64,000 nt of DNA from contig WRKR01000004.1 in assembly GCA_009782175.1 (NCBI GenBank), positions 26,370-90,369 on the forward strand. The letters are read 5' to 3'. Below the pieces are notes generated by a model, which searched no databases, was not told the DNA's origin, and worked only from the letters and a program-made list of their open reading frames with translations. Origin of the DNA: Cystobacterineae bacterium (lineage in GTDB: Bacteria; Myxococcota; Myxococcia; Myxococcales; Myxococcaceae). Made by a program: the position numbers and the translations under genes. This document shows positions 42,669 to 51,466 of this stretch, in pieces; the stretch's first letter is position 1; each line of letters begins with the position of its first letter.

Positions 42669-43028
42669 TCATCGACGACAAGAGTCTGCTAACAAAGCAG
42701 CATATGCATAATATCTAAATATTTTCTCTCCTCCCCCTACGGGTCGAACGCCGACAAACATTTCATTGTTCTTCCCCTTTTCGGTGAAATCCATATCAAA
42801 CAAATAGCGCCCTGCTTTCAGGGTGAATGGTTTTGATGTCAGCCCCTGAGTGGCATTGATCTGGAAATCACCTACGTCCAAAGTCATTGTTAGCTCACTG
42901 GCAATCGCTGGTTCGCAGGGGGAGTCGCTCAACTTGGCTTCGTGAATGTAGATGATGTCCTGAATAGGCAGAACCGCTGAGGAATTAGGTCGGTCATAAA
43001 TTTTGGAGTTGAAAATTCGCCTGAACAT
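42669..43028 (-). CDS. Small hypothetical protein, probably shortened by a frameshift
   Basis: 119 residues with no recognised family. It looks like a small beta-rich domain: 'SELTMTLDVGDFQINATQGLTSKPFTLKAGRYLFDMDFTEKG' can be read as strands. After its stop another frame continues for over 40 codons to a TAG at 42568 and encodes 'NGGCRTFELFFDFLGNTKGDSLTVNGCKV', which reads like the natural end of the same domain. A -1 shift near 42690 would join them into about 155 residues. Either this is a decaying gene or a sequencing or assembly indel. It starts ten bases after the large glycosyltransferase gene. Confidence 0.5.
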   Translation of the reverse strand: MFRRIFNSKIYDRPNSSAVLPIQDIIYIHEAKLSDSPCEPAIASELTMTLDVGDFQINATQGLTSKPFTLKAGRYLFDMDFTEKGKNNEMFVGVRPVGGGEKIFRYYAYAALLADSCRR

Positions 43029-43038
43029 CTATGCCGTC

Positions 43039-45936
43039 CTATTTCACTGACTTCCAAAGCCAGGAATGCTGCTCATAACGATTGTCGTTGAACAGTCTGT
43101 AGTTCAATGTTTCCTGAGAGGCGAGCAAGGTGGCATGCCGTTTCTGCAATTTCTTGGTCTCATTTAGAAACTTCGCCTGTTTTCTAAAAGATATACGCCC
43201 GGGGCTGTAGAGTTCCATCGTTGTGAGTATGTCCCGCAGGCGGGTTAAATCCGCCACCATGGGCGCCCAGAAAGCGTCCCCTTCTCTTTCTTGGCCATGC
43301 AGCGCCAAGGCAAGAGCATAGTCGAAATCCGTGCTGATATGGCCGCAATAGGATTTGCGATAGCTTAGGGCGCGCCAAAATTGCTCCCGAAGCTCATCCA
43401 CGGAACGCTGCTCAAAGGCATAACGCGCGCCACCCAAACTGCGATGAATATACCATGCCCGCGTGTCTTCAATTTCTGCCATGGGTGAGGCCGTGGTCCG
43501 TTCTTCCGGGTAGTTGAAAAACAGCCCCAGCGTTTTTGGCAGAAATTTGACCTTCAACTTGGGCAAAACGCGGTTTTTAAATTCGGTGTCGCCAGCCCCC
43601 CGAAAGCTTTCGTCATAATAGCCGAAACGCTCATGAATGTTCCGGCGATAGATGCCACCAACCCAACCCAGATAACATGTTTCCAGGTAGACATGATCTT
43701 TCGTCCCTCCCTGGCGGTTATAGCTCATCACGTCTTTATTGAGTGTGCCATGTTCATCCGTCTCCATCACCACACTGTTGGCCATCACCCAATCGACAGA
43801 AGAATCCTTTTCCAATTCGTCAACCATCAACTCCAAGGCTTCTGGATAGAGTCCCTCATCCACCCCTAAAAACACCAAATAAGGCGCCCGTGCCAACCGA
43901 ATGCCCCTGTTCCAGGCCTCTTGAATGGTTTCGCGCGTTGGCGACCGACCATAGACCACCTTGAAAGAAGGATTGGCGGCCAAAAAGCGTTGTAAAACAC
44001 CTCGTTCATTCTGTGGCGAGGCACTGTCCTGAATGATAAGCTCCACCCGACCAGCTCGCACCAGAGTCTGCTCGGCCAAGGCAGTCAAGAAAAATTCCAA
44101 CTTGGCCTCAGCCCGGTAGGTAGAAACGATAACCGAAACCAGAGGGGAGAATCCGCTGCACCGGGCACCCTCCAATACCTCATAAGGCTTTTCGGGCTTG
44201 ACCAAGTGGCGTTCCCTGGCTTTTTCCAAAAAGTCATAAACGGCATTGGCCACACCTTCAACCGGTGGGGCATAGAGGGCGCGGGCAGCAGATGCTGTTT
44301 CCGGAAACCCCAGGTGTTCCAATGAGGCGGCACAGCTTTCCAGCAAAGAGAAACGGTTATCCCCCATGGCCCGCAAGACTCGCAGTTTATAAGTAGCAGA
44401 AAAAAGGTGGTTTTGGCGCAAATCCTCCAGGCGGGCCAATTCGCGCCAGAACAAAACGCGTGACAGGGGCGTGGCTTCTGCCAGAGAATAAAGGTGGCGT
44501 AGCTTATTCTCCAGATTCTTGGCCGAATCTTCGGGCAAATTCGTGTATTGCGAAATTTTCGTCGGTTTGAAGTATGCTCGAACAAGCTGTGCTCTTCGGC
44601 GGGAAACAGCATTTAACAGCCCATGCCACTTCAGTGTAGACAAAGTCCACTGGCCTGTTTTCTTGATCGCCTTTTTAACAATGGCAGGAGCTAGCCGACG
44701 CAAAGCCGCCTTTGGAGGTAAATGACGGGTTAAGCTAGGCAAGGGCATCGCATCTCCGACAGCCGGAGAATCCAGAAACTTCTGATAAATGGCAGCCATA
44801 TTCAAGGGCGGCATATTCACCGGGTGAGCGAGAAGATATGCGCTCAACTCAGCTCGATAATCCTCATAATTGCTTAAAATCCGCCGCAGTTCGCCCAAGC
44901 AACCATAGATGTTGCCCATGTCAATTTTGACGTATGGCAAGCCCGGCCATTCTTCATCCAAAAATTGACAGACCCCAGCCCGGCTGGAAATAGCCGTGGG
45001 ACAGCCATGGAAAAGAGCTTCCAAGGCCACCAAATTCAGAGTGTCATAGCGAGTCGGTAGAATCATCAGGGTTTTGCCGCCATAGAGTTCGGCCATCTGC
45101 GCCATATTCATGGCGCCCAAATATTCAGAACGACACAAACTACGTCGGCGGGCTTGCTCTGCTAAAATTTGGCTGGCAGGCCCTCCAAAGGGAGGCACCC
45201 ACTCCTCCGCGCCAATGTGAAGCAGGCGATCATAAAGCTCATCCGGCAGCCAGCGGGCCAATTCCTGGAAAATGTCATTTCCTTTCAATTTTTCCAGTCT
45301 GCCCACACAGCAGAGATCGGGCGGACGGCCTTTTTTGTCATCGGCATAGGGGAGCGGACCCGCGGGTCGAAAAACAAAATGCAGGGGGTTGACATATTCC
45401 ACCTCCCTGTTCCAGCGGTTTTGCCACTCCTTCATATAGGCGCGGGACAGGCTATAGACTCCGTCGGCCTCGCGGAATTGCCGCGCTTCCATATCTTCCA
45501 GATGCCGGGTTTCCGTAGGCCGCCAGTTAAGCTTCAGGCTCGTAGAGATGTTGCCGTGCATAGACAACACCACCCGACCCCAACCAACGCGGTAGTGGGC
45601 GAAAACCTGTTTCAGGCAAGCGCCGAACGTTTCATAGTCAGGCGATTCAATGATGTCGAAACTTTGCCCAGCCACGGCCGAGGCGAATACAGCTGCCGTA
45701 TGCAGTGCATTGCGCCAATGTAGCGGCCGAAAGGGCTCACTTTTTTCATAGAGTACCCAAGAGAAAGAGGGCAGTTGAAGGGCATGAGCGTTCGCAGGGC
45801 GGGGGCTTTTGGCAGATTCCTGATGACGGAAATAATAAAACTCCGCCTCAGGCGTGTTTTCTATCACCCGACGATAAACGGACTGACCACCACCAATCGT
45901 TTTGAATAAGTCACAACACAACAACAGTATTTTCAT
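43039..45936 (-). CDS. Bifunctional glycosyltransferase (GT4 + GT2 fusion)
   Basis: 965 residues. Residues 1-385 form a GT-B (GT4) enzyme: 'MKILLLCCDLFKTIGGGQSVYRRV' start, 'CCVGRLEKLKGNDIFQELARWL', 'EYLGAMNMAQMAELYGGKTLMILPTRYDTLNLVALEALFHGCP'. A helical linker of about 190 residues follows. Residues 600-830 are a GT-A (GT2) enzyme: 'PLVSVIVSTYRAEAKLEFFLTALAEQT', 'ELIIQDSASPQNE', 'ARAPYLVFLGVDEGLYPEAL' with a D-x-E/D-type metal site. A C-terminal 130-residue helical tail completes it. It probably adds two successive sugars to the growing glycan. Starts 18 bases after the hddA stop. Confidence 0.85.
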   Translation of the reverse strand: MKILLLCCDLFKTIGGGQSVYRRVIENTPEAEFYYFRHQESAKSPRPANAHALQLPSFSWVLYEKSEPFRPLHWRNALHTAAVFASAVAGQSFDIIESPDYETFGACLKQVFAHYRVGWGRVVLSMHGNISTSLKLNWRPTETRHLEDMEARQFREADGVYSLSRAYMKEWQNRWNREVEYVNPLHFVFRPAGPLPYADDKKGRPPDLCCVGRLEKLKGNDIFQELARWLPDELYDRLLHIGAEEWVPPFGGPASQILAEQARRRSLCRSEYLGAMNMAQMAELYGGKTLMILPTRYDTLNLVALEALFHGCPTAISSRAGVCQFLDEEWPGLPYVKIDMGNIYGCLGELRRILSNYEDYRAELSAYLLAHPVNMPPLNMAAIYQKFLDSPAVGDAMPLPSLTRHLPPKAALRRLAPAIVKKAIKKTGQWTLSTLKWHGLLNAVSRRRAQLVRAYFKPTKISQYTNLPEDSAKNLENKLRHLYSLAEATPLSRVLFWRELARLEDLRQNHLFSATYKLRVLRAMGDNRFSLLESCAASLEHLGFPETASAARALYAPPVEGVANAVYDFLEKARERHLVKPEKPYEVLEGARCSGFSPLVSVIVSTYRAEAKLEFFLTALAEQTLVRAGRVELIIQDSASPQNERGVLQRFLAANPSFKVVYGRSPTRETIQEAWNRGIRLARAPYLVFLGVDEGLYPEALELMVDELEKDSSVDWVMANSVVMETDEHGTLNKDVMSYNRQGGTKDHVYLETCYLGWVGGIYRRNIHERFGYYDESFRGAGDTEFKNRVLPKLKVKFLPKTLGLFFNYPEERTTASPMAEIEDTRAWYIHRSLGGARYAFEQRSVDELREQFWRALSYRKSYCGHISTDFDYALALALHGQEREGDAFWAPMVADLTRLRDILTTMELYSPGRISFRKQAKFLNETKKLQKRHATLLASQETLNYRLFNDNRYEQHSWLWKSVK

Positions 45937-45953
45937 GCTTTGACTCTGCCCTT

Positions 45954-46937
45954 TTATCCGCGATAATAGACCACCTGGCTGCCGCCGCTTTCGAACTTGA
46001 AGGGGACGTGAATGAGCTTGCTGAGTGCGCAGCGCACAGCGTCCTGTTTGTCCGGTTGCACAAAGAGGAGCAGAAAACCGCCTCCGCCTGCGCCGAGCAG
46101 CTTGCCGCCAACAGCACCGGAAGCCCGCGCCGCTTCATAAACTTGGTCTATATATGAAGTGCTCACCTTTTCGGAGAGTGAGCGTTTGTGTTGCCAGGCC
46201 TGGTGCAAAAGCTCCCCGAAGGCTGTGAGCTTTTGTCCGCAGGCCAGTATGTCCACCGCTTCATCCACCATGGCGCGCATGGCGTGGAGCTGCTTTTCTT
46301 TGCTGGAGAAATTGGCTACTTGGGACTTGGCCACTTCAGAGGCAATGCGAGAAAAGCCGGTGAAAAACAACATCAGGTGGGAGCCGAATTCTTTTTTGCG
46401 CTCGGCCGATAAAATCAACGGCTCTACGCTGAAATTCCCGTCTTTTTTAAAGTGCAAGATATTCAGCCCCCCATAGGCCGCCGCTGTCTGGTCCTGATAG
46501 CCTACGGTTTCGCCCAGCACTTGTTGCTCATAGCGTATGCTTTCTTCGGCCAGCCACTTGGGGGTTACCCGGCGGCCAGCCAACCCTTCCAGAGAATGAA
46601 GCAGCCCAACGACGAAAGAAGAGCTGGAGCCCAAGCCAGAGCGCGCGGGCAAATCCGCATCACAGTGAATTTCCAGGCCATTGCCATCTTCATAGGCTTT
46701 GAGCACTTCGCGTATGGCTGGATGCTCTATTTCATCCACGGTTTTGACATGCTCCAGGCGTGAATACGTTATACGGTATTTATGGTCGAAAAAGGGTGGC
46801 AAATGGCGGCATGAAACATAGCAATATTTGTCAATGCTCGTAGAAAGCACCGCGCCACCGTGTTTTTCTACCCACGTGGGGTAGTCCGTTCCACCACCAA
46901 AAAAAGACACCCTAAAAGGTGTACGCGAAATAATCAT
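45954..46937 (-). CDS. hddA: D-glycero-alpha-D-manno-heptose-7-phosphate kinase HddA (GHMP kinase)
   Basis: 327 residues. GHMP motifs: 'RTPFRVSFFGGGTDYPTWVEKHGGAVLSTSIDKYCYV' at the N-terminus, ATP-binding 'LPARSGLGSSSSFVVGLLHSL' near residue 100, 'GYQDQTAAAYGGLN' and C-terminal motif 3 'VGGKLLGAGGGGFLLLFV'. The sequence 'GGGTDYP' and 'YQDQ' mark the heptose kinase subgroup. It phosphorylates heptose 7-phosphate at C1, giving the alpha bisphosphate used by HddC-GmhB. This fixes the pathway as the GDP-alpha-heptose branch rather than the ADP-beta-heptose branch of LPS core. Confidence 0.9.
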   Translation of the reverse strand: MIISRTPFRVSFFGGGTDYPTWVEKHGGAVLSTSIDKYCYVSCRHLPPFFDHKYRITYSRLEHVKTVDEIEHPAIREVLKAYEDGNGLEIHCDADLPARSGLGSSSSFVVGLLHSLEGLAGRRVTPKWLAEESIRYEQQVLGETVGYQDQTAAAYGGLNILHFKKDGNFSVEPLILSAERKKEFGSHLMLFFTGFSRIASEVAKSQVANFSSKEKQLHAMRAMVDEAVDILACGQKLTAFGELLHQAWQHKRSLSEKVSTSYIDQVYEAARASGAVGGKLLGAGGGGFLLLFVQPDKQDAVRCALSKLIHVPFKFESGGSQVVYYRG

Positions 46938-47314
46938 ATGGACGCCTCAACACACATGGACATTCACAAAATGGCCTGAAGCTCCCTCAAGCCCCCCACT
47001 TTCTTCTGCATAGCTGCCTACATATCCGCTGTCTACATATCTGCTGTAGGCATATACCGCCTGGCCCAGCGGGCATAGAAAACTTTCCCGCGCGGCACAC
47101 CACCTGAAGCGGTCTGGCCTGCCCTCAGCCCACAGCGGAAGGGGCGGGGCATGCTTGGTTATCATCGTATTTTTAATTGTGTTTTTCTCGTTGAATTCAC
47201 ACAACATCAGGCACCCTTAAAAGCAATCTGACAAAAATACAAGAGCTATTGCCGCAAAGGGCTTGGGGTGTTGCCCCCTCAAGCTGGAGCAAAGCAGCTG
47301 CAGAGTATCCACAT
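46938..47314. other. Intergenic region in the glycan cluster with a short tandem repeat
   Basis: A 377-base gap between hddA and the upstream glycosyltransferase. It holds a 15-bp tandem duplication near 47010-47040 (CTACATATCCGCTGT then CTACATATCTGCTGT) and GAAGCGGTCT near 47113, the same word found at the ends of the dispersed palindromic elements. An 86-codon minus-strand frame spans 46947-47207, but I see no domain in it. It probably holds the hddA promoter. Confidence 0.45.
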
Positions 47315-48523
47315 TCACTCAGCAGGCATTCCATTTTTGTCCCCCGTTGAGGCTTTTTTGTCAGCTGAGGTTTTTTCGTCAGTTGAGGCTTTTTTTCCCG
47401 CCAAGGCCATGAGTTTGAGACGGATGCCTTGCAGCATTTCTGCAGCCTTCGCAATGTCCGGCTCGGCCCAGCGGGCATGGGGGAGCTTCCCCCAACGCTT
47501 GTCAACCCCGTTTAAGGGAACCAGGGTATAAGGCACAGCAAAGGCGCGCTCGCCTTCCATAAACTCCATGTTGCCTGACCAGCCTGTGGCCACCACATAG
47601 AGGCCACGCAACAGGGCTTCGCGCAGGGTTAAACCATAGCCTTCTGAGCGGTGCAGAGAAAGGTAGACGTCATGCTCCAGAAACAGGCGCTCTAAGGCAG
47701 CCTCCTCCATCCACTCGGAAACAAGGCGGATGTGCGGATGTTGGGCAACCAGCACTTGCAACTCCTCCCAGTCAGACGCATGGGCCTTGGGTTGAATTAT
47801 TTTAATGGTCAACTCAGCCTCCCTGGGCCCAAAGGCGCGCACAAAAGCCGCAACGGCAGCCTGAGGGTTTTTGCGAGCCATGCCTGAGCCCATGTCAAAA
47901 ACAAGGAGACAGCGCAGCATGCCACCCTGGCAATAGGCCTGCTTCACCGCAGAGGGCTGCGGCACGGCATGAGGGTGTACCCTCACCGGTTTTTCCGTGT
48001 TTTTGGCAATGGCCTCGCGGGTGAAGGTGCTGGGCACCTCAACAGCATCCACAAAGCGCAAGGCGAATTTCCACAGAGAGGGAATGTCTTCCAGCTCCCA
48101 TGCCCAATAGGCAAGCATGTGCTTGCGCTTAAAAAACTTCCTCCCCAGCTTGCATAACAGCCACAAAAACTGCGGCGGGTTCAGGTGAATAATGACGGTG
48201 CCTTCGCCCTCCTCACCCCTCACCTCTGCCAGGCGGCGAAAAGCGCCTTCCTCTTGCGGCTTCTTCACACTTTGCAACATTTCCCTGGAAACATCCACGC
48301 AGAGGCAATGCGGAGCGGTTGCGCACAGCTGCTGGGCATAGAGCTCTGCTGAGCGTGAAAGCCCCCCACCGGCCTGAAAATTGCCGATAATATACATGGG
48401 CCCATCCACCCTGGCTTGTACATGCCGACGAGGGCCCATACGCAGCAGGCACAAAACCTTCAGGGGCCACTCACGTAGCCCAGAGGGCAAGGCATGCCAT
48501 GCTTTCTTAAACTTCTCTTTCAT
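47315..48523 (-). CDS. Glycosyltransferase family 4
   Basis: About 402 residues. N-terminal half includes 'PMYIIGNFQAGGGLSRSAELYAQQL'; the C-terminal nucleotide-sugar half has 'CLLVFDMGSGMARKNPQAAVAAFVRAF', 'RLVSEWMEEAALERLFLEHDVYLSLHRSEGYGLTLREALLRGLYVVATGWSGNMEFM', whose E-x7-E is typical of GT4. The tail is a Lys/Ala/Ser/Thr/Asp low-complexity repeat ('KKASTDEKTSADKKASTGDK'). An ATG after an imperfect 15-18-bp repeat was chosen; an upstream TTG adds 23 residues encoded by that repeat ('VLNTFILKAWVLK'). First gene of the cluster's minus-strand run. Confidence 0.82.
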   Translation of the reverse strand: MKEKFKKAWHALPSGLREWPLKVLCLLRMGPRRHVQARVDGPMYIIGNFQAGGGLSRSAELYAQQLCATAPHCLCVDVSREMLQSVKKPQEEGAFRRLAEVRGEEGEGTVIIHLNPPQFLWLLCKLGRKFFKRKHMLAYWAWELEDIPSLWKFALRFVDAVEVPSTFTREAIAKNTEKPVRVHPHAVPQPSAVKQAYCQGGMLRCLLVFDMGSGMARKNPQAAVAAFVRAFGPREAELTIKIIQPKAHASDWEELQVLVAQHPHIRLVSEWMEEAALERLFLEHDVYLSLHRSEGYGLTLREALLRGLYVVATGWSGNMEFMEGERAFAVPYTLVPLNGVDKRWGKLPHARWAEPDIAKAAEMLQGIRLKLMALAGKKASTDEKTSADKKASTGDKNGMPAE

Positions 48524-48865
48524 AAGCGACACAAGCTTGAGGACCCAGGCTTTGAGGATGAAGGTGTTGAGGACGAAGGCTTGGAGGACCAAGGCTGAAT
48601 GCCCTGGAAATTCTAAACAACGCTTGGGTTTATAGCTGCCTTATCGCACAGTGCTCTTGCCGGGTGCCAAAAAATAAAAACGGCGGCCGAATATGTTTGC
48701 TCTTTCGCCCTCTATATTGCCTTCCCTCTGCAAACACCGGCGCACAAAATTTCAGCGTTTTTTAGACGCCTTTTAAAAACACATTGGATTTTCTATGCGC
48801 AAACGGCATAGCTGCTCTTTGCAGAAATATTGGCCTCTATACCGCCCTTCAACAACGAAACAACC
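48524..48865. promoter_or_regulatory. Divergent promoter region between the glycan cluster and czcCBA
   Basis: About 340 bases separate the two starts. Near the glycosyltransferase it carries imperfect AAGG-GAGGA repeats (48550-48592). Near czcC, at 48793-48811, there is an inverted repeat CTATGC-(7)-GCATAG, placed 55 bases before the czcC ATG, a candidate operator for a metal-responsive regulator. No regulator gene lies within the window beside the operon. Confidence 0.4.
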
Positions 48866-50326
48866 ATGGTTAAAAAATACTTCATTGTTTTCTTCTTGGC
48901 TCTGACAGCAGCGCGCGCAGAAAACAAAGAAGCTCACAATGTTTCACACCCTGTTTCACGCCATGCTGCGCACAACACTTCCTCAACTCAAACACGGACA
49001 GGTTTCTCCAATAAAACACTGACAGGCAAGCCACTCAACAGCAGGCCTCTGACAGGCAAGTCCGCGACAGACCTGCCGCCAACAGAGGCCATGCCCTCGG
49101 ACACAGCCGTGGATACCTCGACGGACCCCAAAGTCTCCCTGGAGGAAATGCTCGCTTATGCCAAGCAGCATTCCCCTGCGCTGCTGATGGCTCAAAGCAC
49201 ACGCTTGCGTGCAGAGGCCACCTATGTCGCTGCTTCTGCCCTCTTGCCCTCTAACCCTGAGCTTGTGGTGGCTGCAGGCCCTCTCTTCGGGCGCGTCGGC
49301 ACAGGGCTTGGCCTTAACGCTTCGCTCATGCAGCAAATACACGTGGCGGGTGAGCGTGGCTTGCACATGGCCAGCGCCAACCAAAGCCTGAAGCTTGCAG
49401 AGGCAGAAATTCAACAGGCGCATTGGGAAGTTTATTGCAACATCCGAGAAGCGTTTTATGCGGCATTGCTTGCGCGGGAGCGACTTAAACTGGCCCGACA
49501 CATTTCCCATTTCCACGCAGAAGTGTTGCGTGTGGTGGAGAGACAAATTTCTATAGGAGAAGCGGCCCCCCTCGCCTTAAGGATTGCGCAAGCCGAAGTC
49601 GCACAGGCCAAACAAACGGTTGTCGCCTCACAACAAGCCTTTTTGTCCGCACGCATTCAACTGGCACAATTGTCCGGCTGGCCAGCACAAACCCCGCCCT
49701 CTCCTGTGGGGGAGTTGCTTGCCCCTGTCACCCTCCCGGAGCAAGAGCAATTGGTTGAAATGGCCCACCACCACCTTCCCCTTTTGCAGGTTGCACAGGC
49801 CAAACTCCAAGAAGCTCAGGCCCACCTCGACCTCTCCCGGAGGAATGCTTGGCCACGACCCTCTGTGGGTCTACAATACCAATATGAAGGCAAGCAACCC
49901 CATAGCCCCAGCACCAGCATTTTAATGGGCGCTCTCTCCTTGCCCATACCCAGCTTTCAAACCAACCAAGGAGAAAAAGCACGCGCCAAAGCAGAGCTCG
50001 CCATCCGCCAAACAGAGCTCCTTGCAAACCAAAAACTGCTTTATGGAAAAATGGCACAACTCCGCAGCGAAGTCCTCGCCGCCCAGGAGCGTATGCGTGC
50101 CTATGGCGTCGACATTCTCCCTCGCTTTGAGGAAAACCTCCATTTGTTGCGCAGAGCTTTTGAGCTTGGAGAAATGGACATCCTCTCCCTTTCCGCAGGC
50201 GTCAAACGCTTTCTCGAAATCCGAAATGATGCACTCAACGCACAACATGAATATTGTGCAGCCCTCATTCACCTTGAGCGAAATGTCGGCGTCGGCATTT
50301 CTCATACAGACACTGTTCCGCCATGA
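48866..50326 (+). CDS. czcC: CzcC-like outer membrane efflux channel
   Basis: About 486 residues. Signal peptide 'MVKKYFIVFFLALTAARA', then a His/Thr/Ser-rich low-complexity stretch of about 75 residues with a repeated 'LTGKPL'/'LTGKSA' unit, then the TolC/OEP domain ('ALLMAQSTRLRAEATYVAASALLPSNPEL', 'HVAGERGLHMASANQSLKLAEAEI', a CzcC-type signature). The extra His-rich stretch may bind metal. The start 12 codons into the longest frame gives a proper signal peptide. Its stop overlaps the czcB start in an ATGA. Confidence 0.88.
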   Translation: MVKKYFIVFFLALTAARAENKEAHNVSHPVSRHAAHNTSSTQTRTGFSNKTLTGKPLNSRPLTGKSATDLPPTEAMPSDTAVDTSTDPKVSLEEMLAYAKQHSPALLMAQSTRLRAEATYVAASALLPSNPELVVAAGPLFGRVGTGLGLNASLMQQIHVAGERGLHMASANQSLKLAEAEIQQAHWEVYCNIREAFYAALLARERLKLARHISHFHAEVLRVVERQISIGEAAPLALRIAQAEVAQAKQTVVASQQAFLSARIQLAQLSGWPAQTPPSPVGELLAPVTLPEQEQLVEMAHHHLPLLQVAQAKLQEAQAHLDLSRRNAWPRPSVGLQYQYEGKQPHSPSTSILMGALSLPIPSFQTNQGEKARAKAELAIRQTELLANQKLLYGKMAQLRSEVLAAQERMRAYGVDILPRFEENLHLLRRAFELGEMDILSLSAGVKRFLEIRNDALNAQHEYCAALIHLERNVGVGISHTDTVPP

Positions 50327-51456
50327 AATATTTTCTCCTCCTTTGTCTGCTCCCTTCTGTTCTGCTTTGCGCTTGCAAAAAAAATGAGCCCCCTCCTCCT
50401 GCGGAGGAGCTCAAAACCCAACTGGGTGAAATCCGCTTGCTCCCCGAGGTTATGGAGCGCGTGGGCATCAGCGTCGGCATTCCACCCGTGCGTCCCTTAA
50501 GTGGGGGAATGGCCATTCCCGCAGAAACACAATTGCGACCCAACAGCACAGCGCATGTTTGGCCTTTCGTCTCCGGACGCTTAACCAAAGTTTTCGTCTC
50601 TATAGGAGAGCATGTCAAACAAGGGCAGCTCCTGGGCATTGTCGCCTCTACTGATGTGTCCACTGCACGCTCCAGGCTCAACCAGCTGCGTGCCCGGTTG
50701 TCCGCAGCTGAAGCAGCCCTTCGGCGTCAACAACAGCTTTCCGCAGAAGGCATTGGCGCCGGGCGCTCGCTCATTGAAGCGCAAACACTCGTTGAAGAGC
50801 TGAAAGCAGAAGCCGAGGGCCTCAGAGGCCAATTGTCTGTCTTCGGCTCCGGAAGCGGAGGAGAGCTTTCTTTGCTTTCTCCTATAGACGGCGTCATCAG
50901 CAGCATACACGCCACCGTCGGAGAAATTTCACCGCCAGAGCAAATTGTCTTCACCATTACGGACCAGAGCAAAATATGGATTCGCGGAAATGTTCCTGAG
51001 CTGGAAATTAACCGCGTCATCCCTCACTCGGAAGTCCTCGTTCGGTTTCATGCCTTCCCTGAAGCCACCTTCAAAGGCCTCATCCACTTTGTGGAGCCCT
51101 CGTTGGATGCCAAAACACGCTCCCTCCCCATTTGGATTGTGCTGGAAAACCCAGAGCCCAGGTTACGCAGCGGCCTCTTTGGAAACATAGAGCTTCTGGG
51201 CGACAAGCCCGATGAGCATGTCCTGTCTGTGCCCACCGAAGCCATTGCCAACATGGATGGGCAACCCTTCGTCTTCATCTATGAAAAAGACGCCCACCTC
51301 TTCAAACCTCAACCCGTCACCCTCGGCAGAAGAGCAGGCCACTTTTTTGAGGTGCGCTCAGGCCTTAAGGAAGGCACCCCCATTGCCCTTCGTGGAACTT
51401 TCACCTTGAAAAGCATCCTCAAATATAAAGAGCTGATGGAAGCCATTCAGGACTGA
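50323..51456 (+). CDS. czcB: CzcB-like periplasmic adaptor lipoprotein
   Basis: 377 residues. Lipoprotein signal with lipobox 'LLCAC' (Cys near residue 18) followed by 'KKNEPPPPAEE'. Adaptor domains: lipoyl half 'VSGRLTKVFVSIGEHVKQGQLLGIV', helical hairpin with 'ARLSAAEAALRRQQQLSAEG', second lipoyl half 'LLSPIDGVISSIHATVGE', barrel 'IWIRGNVPELEINRV' and membrane-proximal 'LSVPTEAIANMDGQPFVFI'. It bridges CzcA and CzcC. No His-rich metal domain is seen, unlike some CzcB proteins. Confidence 0.9.
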   Translation: MKYFLLLCLLPSVLLCACKKNEPPPPAEELKTQLGEIRLLPEVMERVGISVGIPPVRPLSGGMAIPAETQLRPNSTAHVWPFVSGRLTKVFVSIGEHVKQGQLLGIVASTDVSTARSRLNQLRARLSAAEAALRRQQQLSAEGIGAGRSLIEAQTLVEELKAEAEGLRGQLSVFGSGSGGELSLLSPIDGVISSIHATVGEISPPEQIVFTITDQSKIWIRGNVPELEINRVIPHSEVLVRFHAFPEATFKGLIHFVEPSLDAKTRSLPIWIVLENPEPRLRSGLFGNIELLGDKPDEHVLSVPTEAIANMDGQPFVFIYEKDAHLFKPQPVTLGRRAGHFFEVRSGLKEGTPIALRGTFTLKSILKYKELMEAIQD

Positions 51457-51466
51457 GCGTGCCCCC

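Noticed and set aside
46947..47207. 86-codon frame between hddA and the glycosyltransferase gene
   Set aside because: No domain is seen and a tandem duplication contributes part of it. It cannot be supported as a gene, though it cannot be excluded.
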